Assembly (NCBI GenBank): GCA_002348095.1
Contig: DDYT01000056.1
Span: forward strand, 1 to 48,054
Direction: 5' to 3'
Origin: Erysipelotrichaceae bacterium UBA2227
Lineage (GTDB): Bacteria; Bacillota_I; Bacilli_A; Erysipelotrichales; Erysipelotrichaceae
Length of the DNA stretch: 48,054 nucleotides
Shown: piece after piece, positions 40,465-48,054 of the stretch
Numbering within the stretch: position 1 is the first letter of the stretch
Layout of the letters: the number at the start of each line of letters is the position of its first letter
Made by a program: the position numbers and the translations under genes
Notes under the pieces: model-generated
Database searches by the model: none
The model's input: only the letters and a program-made list of their open reading frames with translations
Told to the model about the DNA's origin: nothing

Positions 40465-43200
40465 CTACTGTCTTACAAAGCGCAGTTTTTGGAAGTTGAG
40501 TCCGCTGACTGGGAAGGAAAATGTCAGCTTGCAAGCACCGGTCGGCAGACTTAACGGCTTCTCACGTGTCGTCCACAGACCATCAGTACCGTTGAACACC
40601 AAGGTAGCACTGAACTTATCATTGATCAATACATTGATCGGCAACTGAGCCAGCGGATTCAGATTGGATCTGACCGTAAAGACAAGAACGAACTCCCCTC
40701 CGCGCTGAACATTCAGTTCGAAAGACCGTTCACTGCCGGCGGAAGTATCTGTTCCATCCAAAGTCATTTCCGTGTCATCAGCAATCCTGAACAAATGGCT
40801 TTGTGTCTGGGTGAACTCAGATAAAGACTGAATATCGAACTTCTCGCCGCGTTGAAGACGGCGGAACGCCTCCGTCTGTAACAATACGTTACAGATGTTT
40901 TTTGCACTTCTCTGCAACTCGCCGCGCGTTAACAGCCCATTGGCCAATGACTCCATGGTATTGTCCTTCTGACTGTTGTTTAGAGCATTTTCAACGACCA
41001 TATACACATCATTCTGCGCCCGGACCATCGCCTTGGTATTTCGGGTCGTCGATGGTTCACCCTCATCATTCAGACGTGCCCACCAGTCCGTCATCACAAA
41101 GCCCTGATATCCCCACTGCTCACGAAGGACTGTGGTATTGAGATCATAGTTGCTCGCAGCCCAAATGCCGTTGATCGCACTGTACGACGTCATGATCGAA
41201 CGTGAGCTTGCCTGTTTGACCGCCATTTCATAACCTTTCAGATATATTTCCCGCAGTGCACGCTCGGAAATAATGCAATCGATTTCGTGGCGGGCAGTCT
41301 CCTGATTATTAGCAGAAAAATGCTTCAGTGTGCCGCTGGCACCTTCGGAATGCATGCCTTTCAGCTGAGCCACAGCCATAGAACCGGTCAAATACGGATC
41401 TTCTGAGAAATACTCAAAGTTACGCCCGTTGAGCGGATTGCGATGAATATTGATGCCGGGTCCTAACAGGAAATCGATCTTGTTCATGATCAACTCCTTG
41501 CCTTCCATGGTAAACAGCTGTTCGACCATCTCCGTGTTCCAACTGCAAGCCAAGCAGGTTCCGTTGGGAAGACTGGTCGCAATCGCACCGGAATCCATAC
41601 GAATTCCGGAGGGGCCGTCAGCACAACTGGCAATCGGAAGCCCAAAAGAAAGCAGCGAATCCGTCACCCCGCCAAACGCCGATGCAGTACCTGGAGTTAC
41701 CTTCGGACTGCTCATGCCTTCACCACGGACAATACAAGCCAGATCTTCATCACTCAGCTGAGCGATAAACTCATCCATGGTTACTTTTTTGTTTGCGACA
41801 TCTTCCAGTTTATATCCCAAATCACCGGTATACGGAATGTCTTTGGGTCTGCGACTGGCAATTCTCTGATTCAAATCATATGAGCGAGTCGGAACATCCT
41901 CATATCCCTCAACGATTTTTCCATCGACAACAACCGGTTTTAACCGCTCAAACTTTGTGACCGGAGCCAACGCTGATTCCAGCTTCTCAACTACGATCAG
42001 CTCTTCCAACGGCCATCGGCAGGCAACTTTCGTATTTCTGACACTGTTACCCACATACAACACATATTCGCCGGCTTCCAATACGAAACAGTATGGATGT
42101 CCGGTAATGCCGCTGTCATCATATGATGCCAGCTCAGAAACATCAATCTTGAAAGACAGGGTTTCAAATTGACCCGCTTTTAAGAGATTTGTCTTTTTAT
42201 AGGCCACCAGCGACTTCAACGACTTGCCCAGTTTGCCCATCGGCGCACCCACATACACCTGAACAACTTCTTTTCCGGCAACATCTCCTGTATTCGTTAC
42301 TTGAATATTGAGATCGATGGTTTTACCATTAAATTGATACGCGACAGTCTCGATGTAAAATTGTGTATAGGACAAACCAAATCCAAACGGATACAGGACT
42401 CGGTCAGGTGCAAACGTTTCGAAATAACGATATCCGACATAGATATCTTCCTGATAAATATTGAAATCTTTCCGACCGAAATTACGGGTTGAGAAGACAT
42501 CATTTAAGTCAAAGGGAATCGTGTTGCTCAGTTTACCGGAAAAATTGACTTTACCGGTCAGGACATCCGCAACCGCATTGCCACCTTCCATACCTCCCTG
42601 CCACACATAAACAACCGAAGGAACACGGTATTTCTCGACCCATTTCATATCGATAATATTACCTACATTTAAAACGACCGCGCAGCGTGAGAAATGGCGG
42701 GACACCTTTTCAATCAGTTCTTCTTCGAGTTGGGTCAGCAAATAACTTCCCGATTCGTTACGGGCATCCTGATCTTCACCCGCAGTCCTACCGATGATTA
42801 TGATGGCAACATCATTGCGGCTTGCACACTCACTTACGACATCATCAGAAATCTCCATTTCCACCTGAGACCAAGGTTCCTGACCCCAACCTGCCCCTTT
42901 TTCAAAGGGATGTTCCTTCACCCACTGATCATAGATTTCTGCCAATGTCTCATCAACCTTGACAGTGTTTGAATTCCTCAGTCCGTCGAGGATATTGACA
43001 ACGTAATCGACATTGACTAACCCGCCCGAACCGGTACCGCTTTTATAATAACTGTTCTGAATACGGCCAAAAACCGCTACCTTTTCCTGTTGGCGGATGG
43101 GAAGTGTTTGATTTTCATTTTTAAGCAATACCGCACCTTCAGCGGTTACTTCCCGCGCATACTGAGCAAAACCTTCAAGACGACCATGCTTGTTTTCCAT
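40465..43200 (-). CDS. Beta-glucosidase, GH3 with permuted domain order
   Basis: This 911-residue glycoside hydrolase has the usual GH3 modules in swapped order. The GH3 C-terminal type domain comes first (about 10-280, with AVLLKNENQTLPI and YPFGFGLSYTQF). A fibronectin III-like domain follows (about 285-385). The catalytic barrel comes last (about 475-760). The nucleophile is D705 in FVMTDWW and the KHFSANNQE substrate motif is present. The same inverted order is known in beta-glucosidases of rumen bacteria such as Butyrivibrio and Ruminococcus. A C-terminal beta-rich segment (about 825-911) may be an extra carbohydrate-binding region. No signal peptide is seen, so it probably works in the cytoplasm on imported oligosaccharides. 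It is divergent from the GH16 gene. Confidence 0.93.
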   Translation of the reverse strand: MENKHGRLEGFAQYAREVTAEGAVLLKNENQTLPIRQQEKVAVFGRIQNSYYKSGTGSGGLVNVDYVVNILDGLRNSNTVKVDETLAEIYDQWVKEHPFEKGAGWGQEPWSQVEMEISDDVVSECASRNDVAIIIIGRTAGEDQDARNESGSYLLTQLEEELIEKVSRHFSRCAVVLNVGNIIDMKWVEKYRVPSVVYVWQGGMEGGNAVADVLTGKVNFSGKLSNTIPFDLNDVFSTRNFGRKDFNIYQEDIYVGYRYFETFAPDRVLYPFGFGLSYTQFYIETVAYQFNGKTIDLNIQVTNTGDVAGKEVVQVYVGAPMGKLGKSLKSLVAYKKTNLLKAGQFETLSFKIDVSELASYDDSGITGHPYCFVLEAGEYVLYVGNSVRNTKVACRWPLEELIVVEKLESALAPVTKFERLKPVVVDGKIVEGYEDVPTRSYDLNQRIASRRPKDIPYTGDLGYKLEDVANKKVTMDEFIAQLSDEDLACIVRGEGMSSPKVTPGTASAFGGVTDSLLSFGLPIASCADGPSGIRMDSGAIATSLPNGTCLACSWNTEMVEQLFTMEGKELIMNKIDFLLGPGINIHRNPLNGRNFEYFSEDPYLTGSMAVAQLKGMHSEGASGTLKHFSANNQETARHEIDCIISERALREIYLKGYEMAVKQASSRSIMTSYSAINGIWAASNYDLNTTVLREQWGYQGFVMTDWWARLNDEGEPSTTRNTKAMVRAQNDVYMVVENALNNSQKDNTMESLANGLLTRGELQRSAKNICNVLLQTEAFRRLQRGEKFDIQSLSEFTQTQSHLFRIADDTEMTLDGTDTSAGSERSFELNVQRGGEFVLVFTVRSNLNPLAQLPINVLINDKFSATLVFNGTDGLWTTREKPLSLPTGACKLTFSFPVSGLNFQKLRFVRQ

Positions 43201-43235
43201 ATGTATCTCCTTTATTCATTCTAGAGCTCAACTCT

Positions 43236-43282
43236 ATTTTAGCATTGAAAACGTTTTCTTTCTTCAAAAAAATGTGTATAAT
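43236..43282. promoter_or_regulatory. Divergent glucan promoters sharing a cre/LacI-type palindrome
   Basis: A perfect 12-bp palindrome GAAAACGTTTTC sits at 43247-43258. With flanking bases (43246-43259) it matches the cre consensus TGWAANCGNTNWCA at 13 of 14 positions. On the plus strand it overlaps the -35 of a promoter with TATAAT at 43277-43282, which drives GH16. On the minus strand it lies just upstream of an extended -10 (TGC-TAAAAT; TAAAAT at 43236-43241) for the GH3 gene. One bound protein could control both directions. Regulator identity (CcpA or a local LacI protein) is inference. Confidence 0.75.
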
Positions 43283-43301
43283 TTAATCAAAGAGGGATTC
43301 T

Positions 43302-44180
43302 ATGAGAAAAATACTAATTATAAGCTTGTTAATCTTTTTGGCCGGATGTTCATCAAAGCCGCCGGTCGTACCACCGAGCAACTGCAAATCCACAGGATAC
43401 GAATATGATTTGAATGCTCTGACCTATCAGTTGGTATGGTCGGATGAATTTGACGTGGATGGGAAGCCCGATCCTGAAAAATGGTCCTACGATGTCGGCG
43501 GTAATGGTTGGGGAAACCGTGAACTTCAATACTATACCAATGGGGATAATGTTGAAGTCAAAGACGGCAGACTGATCATCGAAGCCCGTAAGGAAACTAT
43601 CGGTCCGAATAATTACACCTCTACCCGACTTGTAAGCCGAAACAAAGGTGACTGGCGTTACGGGAAAATCGAAGTCGTAGCGAAACTGCCGGATGTATTA
43701 GGCTCTTGGTCGGCCATCTGGATGTTACCGACCGTCAGTCAATATGGCGGATGGCCGCGCTCCGGTGAAATCGACATCATGGAATATGTCGTCCAGGATT
43801 TAGATATCATTCACGGAACTGTTCATACGGCGAAGTTTAATCACCTCGACGGAACTCAACAAGGCTTCTCTAAACAAATCCCAAATGTAAGTACCACATT
43901 TAACACATATACAATCGAATGGCTGCCCGATCAGATCCGTTACTACATCAACGGACAATATGTCTATCGGTTTATGCCTTCGCTGTATCTTAACTGCCCA
44001 ACCAGTCAACAATGGCCATTTGACATCCCGTTTCATCTTATCCTCAATATCGCCGTCGGCGGTAACTGGGGTGGAGCCCGAGGCGTCGCCGAAGATGGTT
44101 GGCCAACGACTATGGAAATCGAATCTGTCCGAGTGTATCAGGCACTTGAGATGCCCGAAATCATCGAGAACAAAAAGTAA
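43302..44180 (+). CDS. GH16 beta-glucanase (laminarinase-type), lipoprotein
   Basis: This is a 292-residue lipoprotein. The signal peptide ends in the lipobox LAGC with lipidated C16. The GH16 domain begins at LVWSDEF. It carries the catalytic motif GEIDIMEYV with nucleophile E156 and acid/base E161, preceded by SAIWMLP. WSDEF, GKIEVVAKLP and LILNIAVGGNW are typical of bacterial endo-1,3-beta-glucanases. It should act on glucan at the cell surface. It is the first gene of a plus-strand pair with GH30 (9-base gap). Confidence 0.95.
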   Translation: MRKILIISLLIFLAGCSSKPPVVPPSNCKSTGYEYDLNALTYQLVWSDEFDVDGKPDPEKWSYDVGGNGWGNRELQYYTNGDNVEVKDGRLIIEARKETIGPNNYTSTRLVSRNKGDWRYGKIEVVAKLPDVLGSWSAIWMLPTVSQYGGWPRSGEIDIMEYVVQDLDIIHGTVHTAKFNHLDGTQQGFSKQIPNVSTTFNTYTIEWLPDQIRYYINGQYVYRFMPSLYLNCPTSQQWPFDIPFHLILNIAVGGNWGGARGVAEDGWPTTMEIESVRVYQALEMPEIIENKK

Positions 44181-44189
44181 AGGAATGCT

Positions 44190-45665
44190 ATGAAAATGTC
44201 CAAACTGTTATCTGCCGGTCTTTCAACCATGCTTGTCGCATGTGCACCTTCGGTGCCCAACGACCCAAACCCTGAACCGGAAAAACTCTATGCCGTGGTC
44301 GGTCAGGTTGAAGTTTACCTGTCGACCGTCGATCAGACCCACTTATTTACAAAAGTCGAGGCTGCGACTGTGTTTGACCGCAGCCAGGCTCCGACCTCCG
44401 GATTTGACGTTCGAATCAATCCAAACAAGCGTTATCAGACCATCGTGGGCTCCGGTGCCTCATTTACTGATTCATCTGCTTACCTGATCAATCAGGTCCT
44501 CAGTAATGAAGAAAGGGATCAGCTGATGATCCGGTTATTCGACCGAAAAGAAGGCATCGGCTTGTCCTTTATCCGACAACCCATGGGAGCCTCAGATTTT
44601 GCCCGTGACTTTTATACGTACAACGATATGCCCAATGGTCAGACTGATGAAAATCTCGAATATTTCTCTATCGATCATGACCGCACAGACATCATCCCGC
44701 TGTTACAGCAAGCTTTGCGGATCAACCCGGATGTAAAAATCATGGCCAGTCCCTGGAGTGCTCCCGGATGGATGAAAACCTCTGATTCAACGATCGGCGG
44801 ACAACTGAAACCTCAGTACTACGCCGTTTACGGGGAATATTTTGTGAAGTTTATTCAGGCTTACAGAGATGCAGGCATTGATATTTATGCGATAACCCCA
44901 CAAAATGAACCATTGTATGTTCCCGTTCACTATCCGGGGATGGGTATGAATGCCCATCAGCAGACACAGTTTATCAAAAACGGTCTGGCTCCTGCCTTTC
45001 AGAAAGCAGGCATTACGACGAAAATTCTGGCTTATGACCATAACTGGGACCGCAAGGATTATCCGTTGGATGTTTTAAAGAACATTCCTGATCTGGTCGA
45101 TGGGGTCGCATGGCACGTGTATGGCGGTCAAGTGACAGCCATGTCCGAAGTGTTCCGCGAATTCCCAAACCACGACGTATACTTTACAGAAGCTTCCGGT
45201 GGCGAATGGGTCCCGCCCTTTGAACAGGCGTTCTTAGGCGAAATCAAAACCGGTATCGATGTTTTCAGAAATCACTCCAAAACCTATGTACTCTGGAACT
45301 TTGCTTTGGATGAGAACAACGGTCCGGTCGTTCCCGGATTTGGGCGCAGCACCTGTCGCGGTGTCGTGACCGTCAATCAGCAGACCGGTGAACTGACCTA
45401 CAACCTTGACTACTATGCATTGGCTCATTTCAGTAAGTTCACACAACCTCAAGCGGTTCGGATCGATTCAACCAAAGCCGAAGGAAACTATACCAGTGTC
45501 GCCTTCCTAAATCCGGACCAATCAGTCAACCTGGTGGTGTATAACATGTCAAATCAGGCGCGTAATGCTCTGATCCATCTCGACGATCAGACCATCGTCA
45601 TCCCAATGCAAGGCAAAGCCGTTGCTACGGTGACGTTCACGATCAAAGAGAAACCTCAAGAGTAA
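44190..45665 (+). CDS. GH30 glycoside hydrolase (glucosylceramidase/endo-1,6-beta-glucanase type), lipoprotein
   Basis: This is a 491-residue lipoprotein. The signal peptide ends MLVAC, with lipidated C18. The GH30 catalytic barrel opens with GSGASFTDSSAYLI and FSFIRQPMGASDF-like segments. The acid/base is E240 in TPQNEPLY and the nucleophile is E334 in YFTEASGGEW. A beta-sandwich C-terminal domain follows. Members of this subgroup commonly cleave beta-1,6-glucan or glucosylceramide. Beside GH16, beta-1,6-branch removal from laminarin-like glucan is the likely role; the linkage is inference. A terminator follows. Confidence 0.93.
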   Translation: MKMSKLLSAGLSTMLVACAPSVPNDPNPEPEKLYAVVGQVEVYLSTVDQTHLFTKVEAATVFDRSQAPTSGFDVRINPNKRYQTIVGSGASFTDSSAYLINQVLSNEERDQLMIRLFDRKEGIGLSFIRQPMGASDFARDFYTYNDMPNGQTDENLEYFSIDHDRTDIIPLLQQALRINPDVKIMASPWSAPGWMKTSDSTIGGQLKPQYYAVYGEYFVKFIQAYRDAGIDIYAITPQNEPLYVPVHYPGMGMNAHQQTQFIKNGLAPAFQKAGITTKILAYDHNWDRKDYPLDVLKNIPDLVDGVAWHVYGGQVTAMSEVFREFPNHDVYFTEASGGEWVPPFEQAFLGEIKTGIDVFRNHSKTYVLWNFALDENNGPVVPGFGRSTCRGVVTVNQQTGELTYNLDYYALAHFSKFTQPQAVRIDSTKAEGNYTSVAFLNPDQSVNLVVYNMSNQARNALIHLDDQTIVIPMQGKAVATVTFTIKEKPQE

Positions 45666-45685
45666 ACATAAGAGAAGTAATCATC

Positions 45686-45710
45686 AACAGAAGCCAAGCT
45701 TCTGTTTTTT
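45686..45710 (+). terminator. Terminator after GH30 gene
   Basis: AACAGAAGC-CAA-GCTTCTGTT is a perfect 9-bp stem followed by a T-run. Confidence 0.88.
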
Positions 45711-47475
45711 ATTCATATTTTAATCCGAATCCAAAATCAAAAAGAACATTGGAAGCATCGCGATCAGGGTCTTGTGAGCTGATATCATCTGTTTTTGAAG
45801 TCTTTGGCCAGCTAAACGGAAGTCTACCGGTGAAGTTCACATCTCCATAAAGCACATCCGTGATGCCCTTTGCCTCAGTTCCATACAACCAAGCCATCAC
45901 AAAAGCATCCCAATCTTTCAATTCATCTGTCACTACCCTTGGCCGACCTGCAGTAAGTATCGTTACGACCGGCTTTTTTGATGCTTTTGCCAACATCAAA
46001 GCATCTTTGTTGGCAGCGCTCATCTGCGATCCGTTAAGTGCTAAATCCGTAGCGTCACCGACTCCTTCTGCATACGGTTGTTCTGCTAAGGCAAGCACAA
46101 CAATATCAACCTGATTTATCAGTGATACATCCGTGGTAATCATTCCGCCAAAGGCAGAAGCTACCGATTCAAATGCTTGCTTTAAAGTCGTTGCCTGAGG
46201 CAGGTTGCTTCCGGTAGTTTCACCTTGCCAACTGTACGTCCAACCGCCGCTTGCCAACCCGGCATTATCTGCACCCGGACCGATCAGCAGGATTTTTGCA
46301 TTCTTCTTCAATGGCAATACACCGTTGTTTTTCAGTAATACCAATGATTTCGCGACAGCTTCCCTCGCCAAATCCTGATGCTCTTGACTGTGAATGACCG
46401 ACGCATCCGCCATCTTAAAACTTCCGTCAAGCAAACCTAACTTTTCCTTAACCAGCATGACCCGCTGATAAGCATCTTCAATACGTTCTTTGGAAATATC
46501 GCCGTTATTAACCGCACGAACCATTGTATCGACGGTTTCTTTCCATTTAAACGGCTCCATCAGCATATCGATGCCTGCATTCATTGATGCAACGATCTGT
46601 TGATAAAGTGAGCCGGGTAGCTGATGAATCGCTTCCCAGTCACTGATCACGACCCCTTTAAAGCCAAGCTCCCCTTTTAAAACGTCTGTAATCCAATATT
46701 TCGACGCATGCAGTTTCTTCCCGTTGATACTGCTATACGAAATCATAACCGTGAGTACATCGCCTTTTTCAATCGCATCAATATAGGGATGCAAATGGAC
46801 ACGCCGGATTTCATCTTCACTCAACCGTGCATCACCCTGATCCAACAGATAACTTCCCGAAGCACTGCCAAACTCCGTTGCACCATCTGCCAAAAAATGC
46901 TTCGCCGTAGCCGCGATTCCCGCTGACTGTAATCCTTGGATATAGGCCGTTCCCAAACGAGATACAAGTGTCTGATCTTCTGAGAAACTTTCATAAGTAC
47001 GTCCCCAACGGATATCCTGAACGACCGCAAGGGTCGGTGCAAAGTTCCAATGTATCCCGGTCGCTGAAACTTCCTTCGCCGTCGCAACACCGATCCTTCG
47101 CATCAAATCCTCATCATTGGCAGCTCCAAGTCCGATGTTGTGCGGGAATATCGTAGCTCCCAGAAGATTATTATGTCCGTGAACCGCATCGACTCCGTAT
47201 AGTATCGGAATATCCGACTTCTCTTGATAACCCGTCACCATCTTCTTCCAACCTTGAACCGAACCATCGCTCGGACGTGAACCGCCGCCACTGAGCACTG
47301 ATCCTAAAGGGTATTCCGATATTTGTTGCGCAGAAAAATTATTCCGCTCTGCCTGAACCAATTGTGCGATTTTATTTCTTAATATCTCATCCTCATTCAC
47401 CACCGGTTGATTGGTACAACCCGAAATGATTAGTCCAAATAAAACCGTCAAACATCCAAGTTTACGAATAGTCAT
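45709..47475 (-). CDS. GH3 beta-glucosidase/exo-glucanase, lipoprotein
   Basis: This 588-residue GH3 enzyme has a conventional domain order. The signal peptide ends in lipobox ISGC with C20. The barrel includes LYGVDAVHGHNN, TAKHFLADGAT and the nucleophile D279 in VVISDWEAIH. The second domain starts near SLVLLKNNGVLPL. DVNFTGRLPFSWP occurs near the C-terminus. The layout resembles plant-type exo-1,3/1,4-beta-glucosidases. It should be anchored outside the cell and release glucose. The start at 47475 overlaps the partial GH5 gene by 14 bases, so the two are co-transcribed; an in-frame GTG lies five codons upstream. Confidence 0.94.
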   Translation of the reverse strand: MTIRKLGCLTVLFGLIISGCTNQPVVNEDEILRNKIAQLVQAERNNFSAQQISEYPLGSVLSGGGSRPSDGSVQGWKKMVTGYQEKSDIPILYGVDAVHGHNNLLGATIFPHNIGLGAANDEDLMRRIGVATAKEVSATGIHWNFAPTLAVVQDIRWGRTYESFSEDQTLVSRLGTAYIQGLQSAGIAATAKHFLADGATEFGSASGSYLLDQGDARLSEDEIRRVHLHPYIDAIEKGDVLTVMISYSSINGKKLHASKYWITDVLKGELGFKGVVISDWEAIHQLPGSLYQQIVASMNAGIDMLMEPFKWKETVDTMVRAVNNGDISKERIEDAYQRVMLVKEKLGLLDGSFKMADASVIHSQEHQDLAREAVAKSLVLLKNNGVLPLKKNAKILLIGPGADNAGLASGGWTYSWQGETTGSNLPQATTLKQAFESVASAFGGMITTDVSLINQVDIVVLALAEQPYAEGVGDATDLALNGSQMSAANKDALMLAKASKKPVVTILTAGRPRVVTDELKDWDAFVMAWLYGTEAKGITDVLYGDVNFTGRLPFSWPKTSKTDDISSQDPDRDASNVLFDFGFGLKYE

Positions 47476-48054
47476 CCGGCAATACCCCACTGTCCACTAA
47501 CTTTCTGAAATTCCAATGATAACTGTCTGATGCGATTTTATAGTTCCAAAATACCCAACCAAATCCGCGCTCAAACGCTAAGAGCTGATTTGCCCCAAAA
47601 CTGCGCAAGGCTAAGTGGTAATTAAATCGGTCCAGTGATGAAAAATTCTTTGCGTTTAATCCCAAGGACCATTCACCGACAATACAGCGAACGATGCGTG
47701 AAACCCGGTCAATCACTTTTATCTGTTCCTGAAGCGGGTATATCAGATTGTTGACGATACCGGCTTGATGGAATTTCTCATCAAAATTCTGATATAAATG
47801 CAAATCCAAAACGACATTCTCTAACGGATGATCTCGAAAGAAATCTTCCCAAGCATGGTTTCTAAAGGCATCGTGAAACACGATGGCATGATCCATAGAA
47901 AGTATATTCCTCAATTCATGGTATGTGTCCAAATAGAACCTTTGAATCAGTTCTATATCGATATCCCAGCGCGGCTCATTCAATGCCTGCATCCCCCATA
48001 AGGCCGGATGATTTTTATATCTTTGTGCTATCTGCTTGAGTACATCAACGGTTC
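47462..48054 (-). CDS. GH5-like glycoside hydrolase (exo-1,3-beta-glucanase type), N-terminus outside window
   Basis: About 197 C-terminal codons are visible, and the reading frame stays open through base 48054, with LKQIAQRYKNHPALWG upstream of the catalytic motif. The acid/base glutamate is in ALNEPRW and the nucleophile in IVGEWSLG, the GH5 pattern. LDLHLYQNF supplies the conserved histidine/tyrosine. It resembles fungal-type exo-1,3-beta-glucanases (Exg). It precedes the GH3 lipoprotein gene in an operon. The family is well supported; linkage is inferred. Confidence 0.88.
   Translation of the reverse strand, partial: TVDVLKQIAQRYKNHPALWGMQALNEPRWDIDIELIQRFYLDTYHELRNILSMDHAIVFHDAFRNHAWEDFFRDHPLENVVLDLHLYQNFDEKFHQAGIVNNLIYPLQEQIKVIDRVSRIVRCIVGEWSLGLNAKNFSSLDRFNYHLALRSFGANQLLAFERGFGWVFWNYKIASDSYHWNFRKLVDSGVLPDDYS

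Noticed and set aside
40902..41141. Plus-strand open frame rich in His/Pro opposite the GH3 gene
   Set aside because: Antisense to the conserved catalytic barrel, with no start signals.
1..48054. CRISPR arrays, insertion sequences, prophage or integrase genes
   Set aside because: No regularly spaced repeats, transposase motifs or phage structural genes were seen; the DUF5131 gene alone is not evidence of a prophage.

Overview
The window looks like a chromosomal segment of a Gram-positive-type anaerobe of the Bacillota (Firmicutes). The support is strong AGGAGG-type ribosome binding sites, a glmS ribozyme, an ECF vitamin/nucleoside-type transporter, a short HisG with a separate HisZ, luxS, DegV, a GntP permease, CcpA-type (cre) boxes and many compact rho-independent terminators. 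A relative of the Erysipelotrichia or Clostridia is plausible, but the class cannot be fixed from these data. No phage, transposase, CRISPR array or rRNA is visible.

Layout. (1) 1-6414: a minus-strand C4 acyl-CoA operon (thiolase, SDR reductase, CoA-transferase, GntP permease, 3-hydroxyacyl-CoA dehydrogenase cut by the window edge). A LysR regulator is divergent, and a cre-like box sits on the operon promoter. The gene set fits import of a hydroxy acid such as 3-hydroxybutyrate and its conversion to acetyl-CoA. (2) 6445-8825: tRNA-Leu/Arg/Pro and glmS behind its self-cleaving glucosamine-6-phosphate ribozyme. (3) 8799-16317: a nucleoside-salvage type operon (small ORF, two nucleoside hydrolases, ECF S component, EcfT, two EcfA ATPases, MFS transporter) with a divergent LacI regulator and a candidate operator on the -35 box. 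(4) 16336-19249: VWA protein, macro-domain/HTH protein, small alarmone-hydrolase-like HD protein and DUF5131 protein. (5) 19405-24541: GNAT, luxS with homocysteine methyltransferase, MATE exporter, DUF1801 protein, DegV. (6) 24540-32281: a complete-looking hisZGDCBHAF(IE) operon controlled by a ribosome-mediated attenuator; its leader peptide has five consecutive histidine codons. (7) 32329-40210: DUF4342 protein with a two-component system, a MOSC-like stub, an isochorismatase-family hydrolase, a zinc-ribbon protein, a frameshifted OFA-family transporter, a nitroreductase, and a Crp/Fnr regulator with an M24 peptidase. (8) 40286-48054: tRNA-Thr and a beta-glucan utilisation locus (domain-permuted GH3, GH16 and GH30 lipoproteins, a GH3 lipoprotein and a partial GH5). 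Its two divergent promoters share a perfect cre/LacI-type palindrome.

How the parts work together. The glucan locus would cut beta-1,3/1,6-glucans at the cell surface and hydrolyse the products with the GH3 enzymes. The glucan locus and the C4 acyl-CoA operon both carry cre-like boxes, so both may be subject to carbon catabolite control. The nucleoside operon couples uptake to release of base and ribose under a RbsR-like repressor. The best regulatory discovery is the his attenuator: leader peptide, antiterminator and terminator segments can all be assigned on the sequence. Start codons were moved downstream where an in-frame longer start would place the ribosome binding site inside the coding region.
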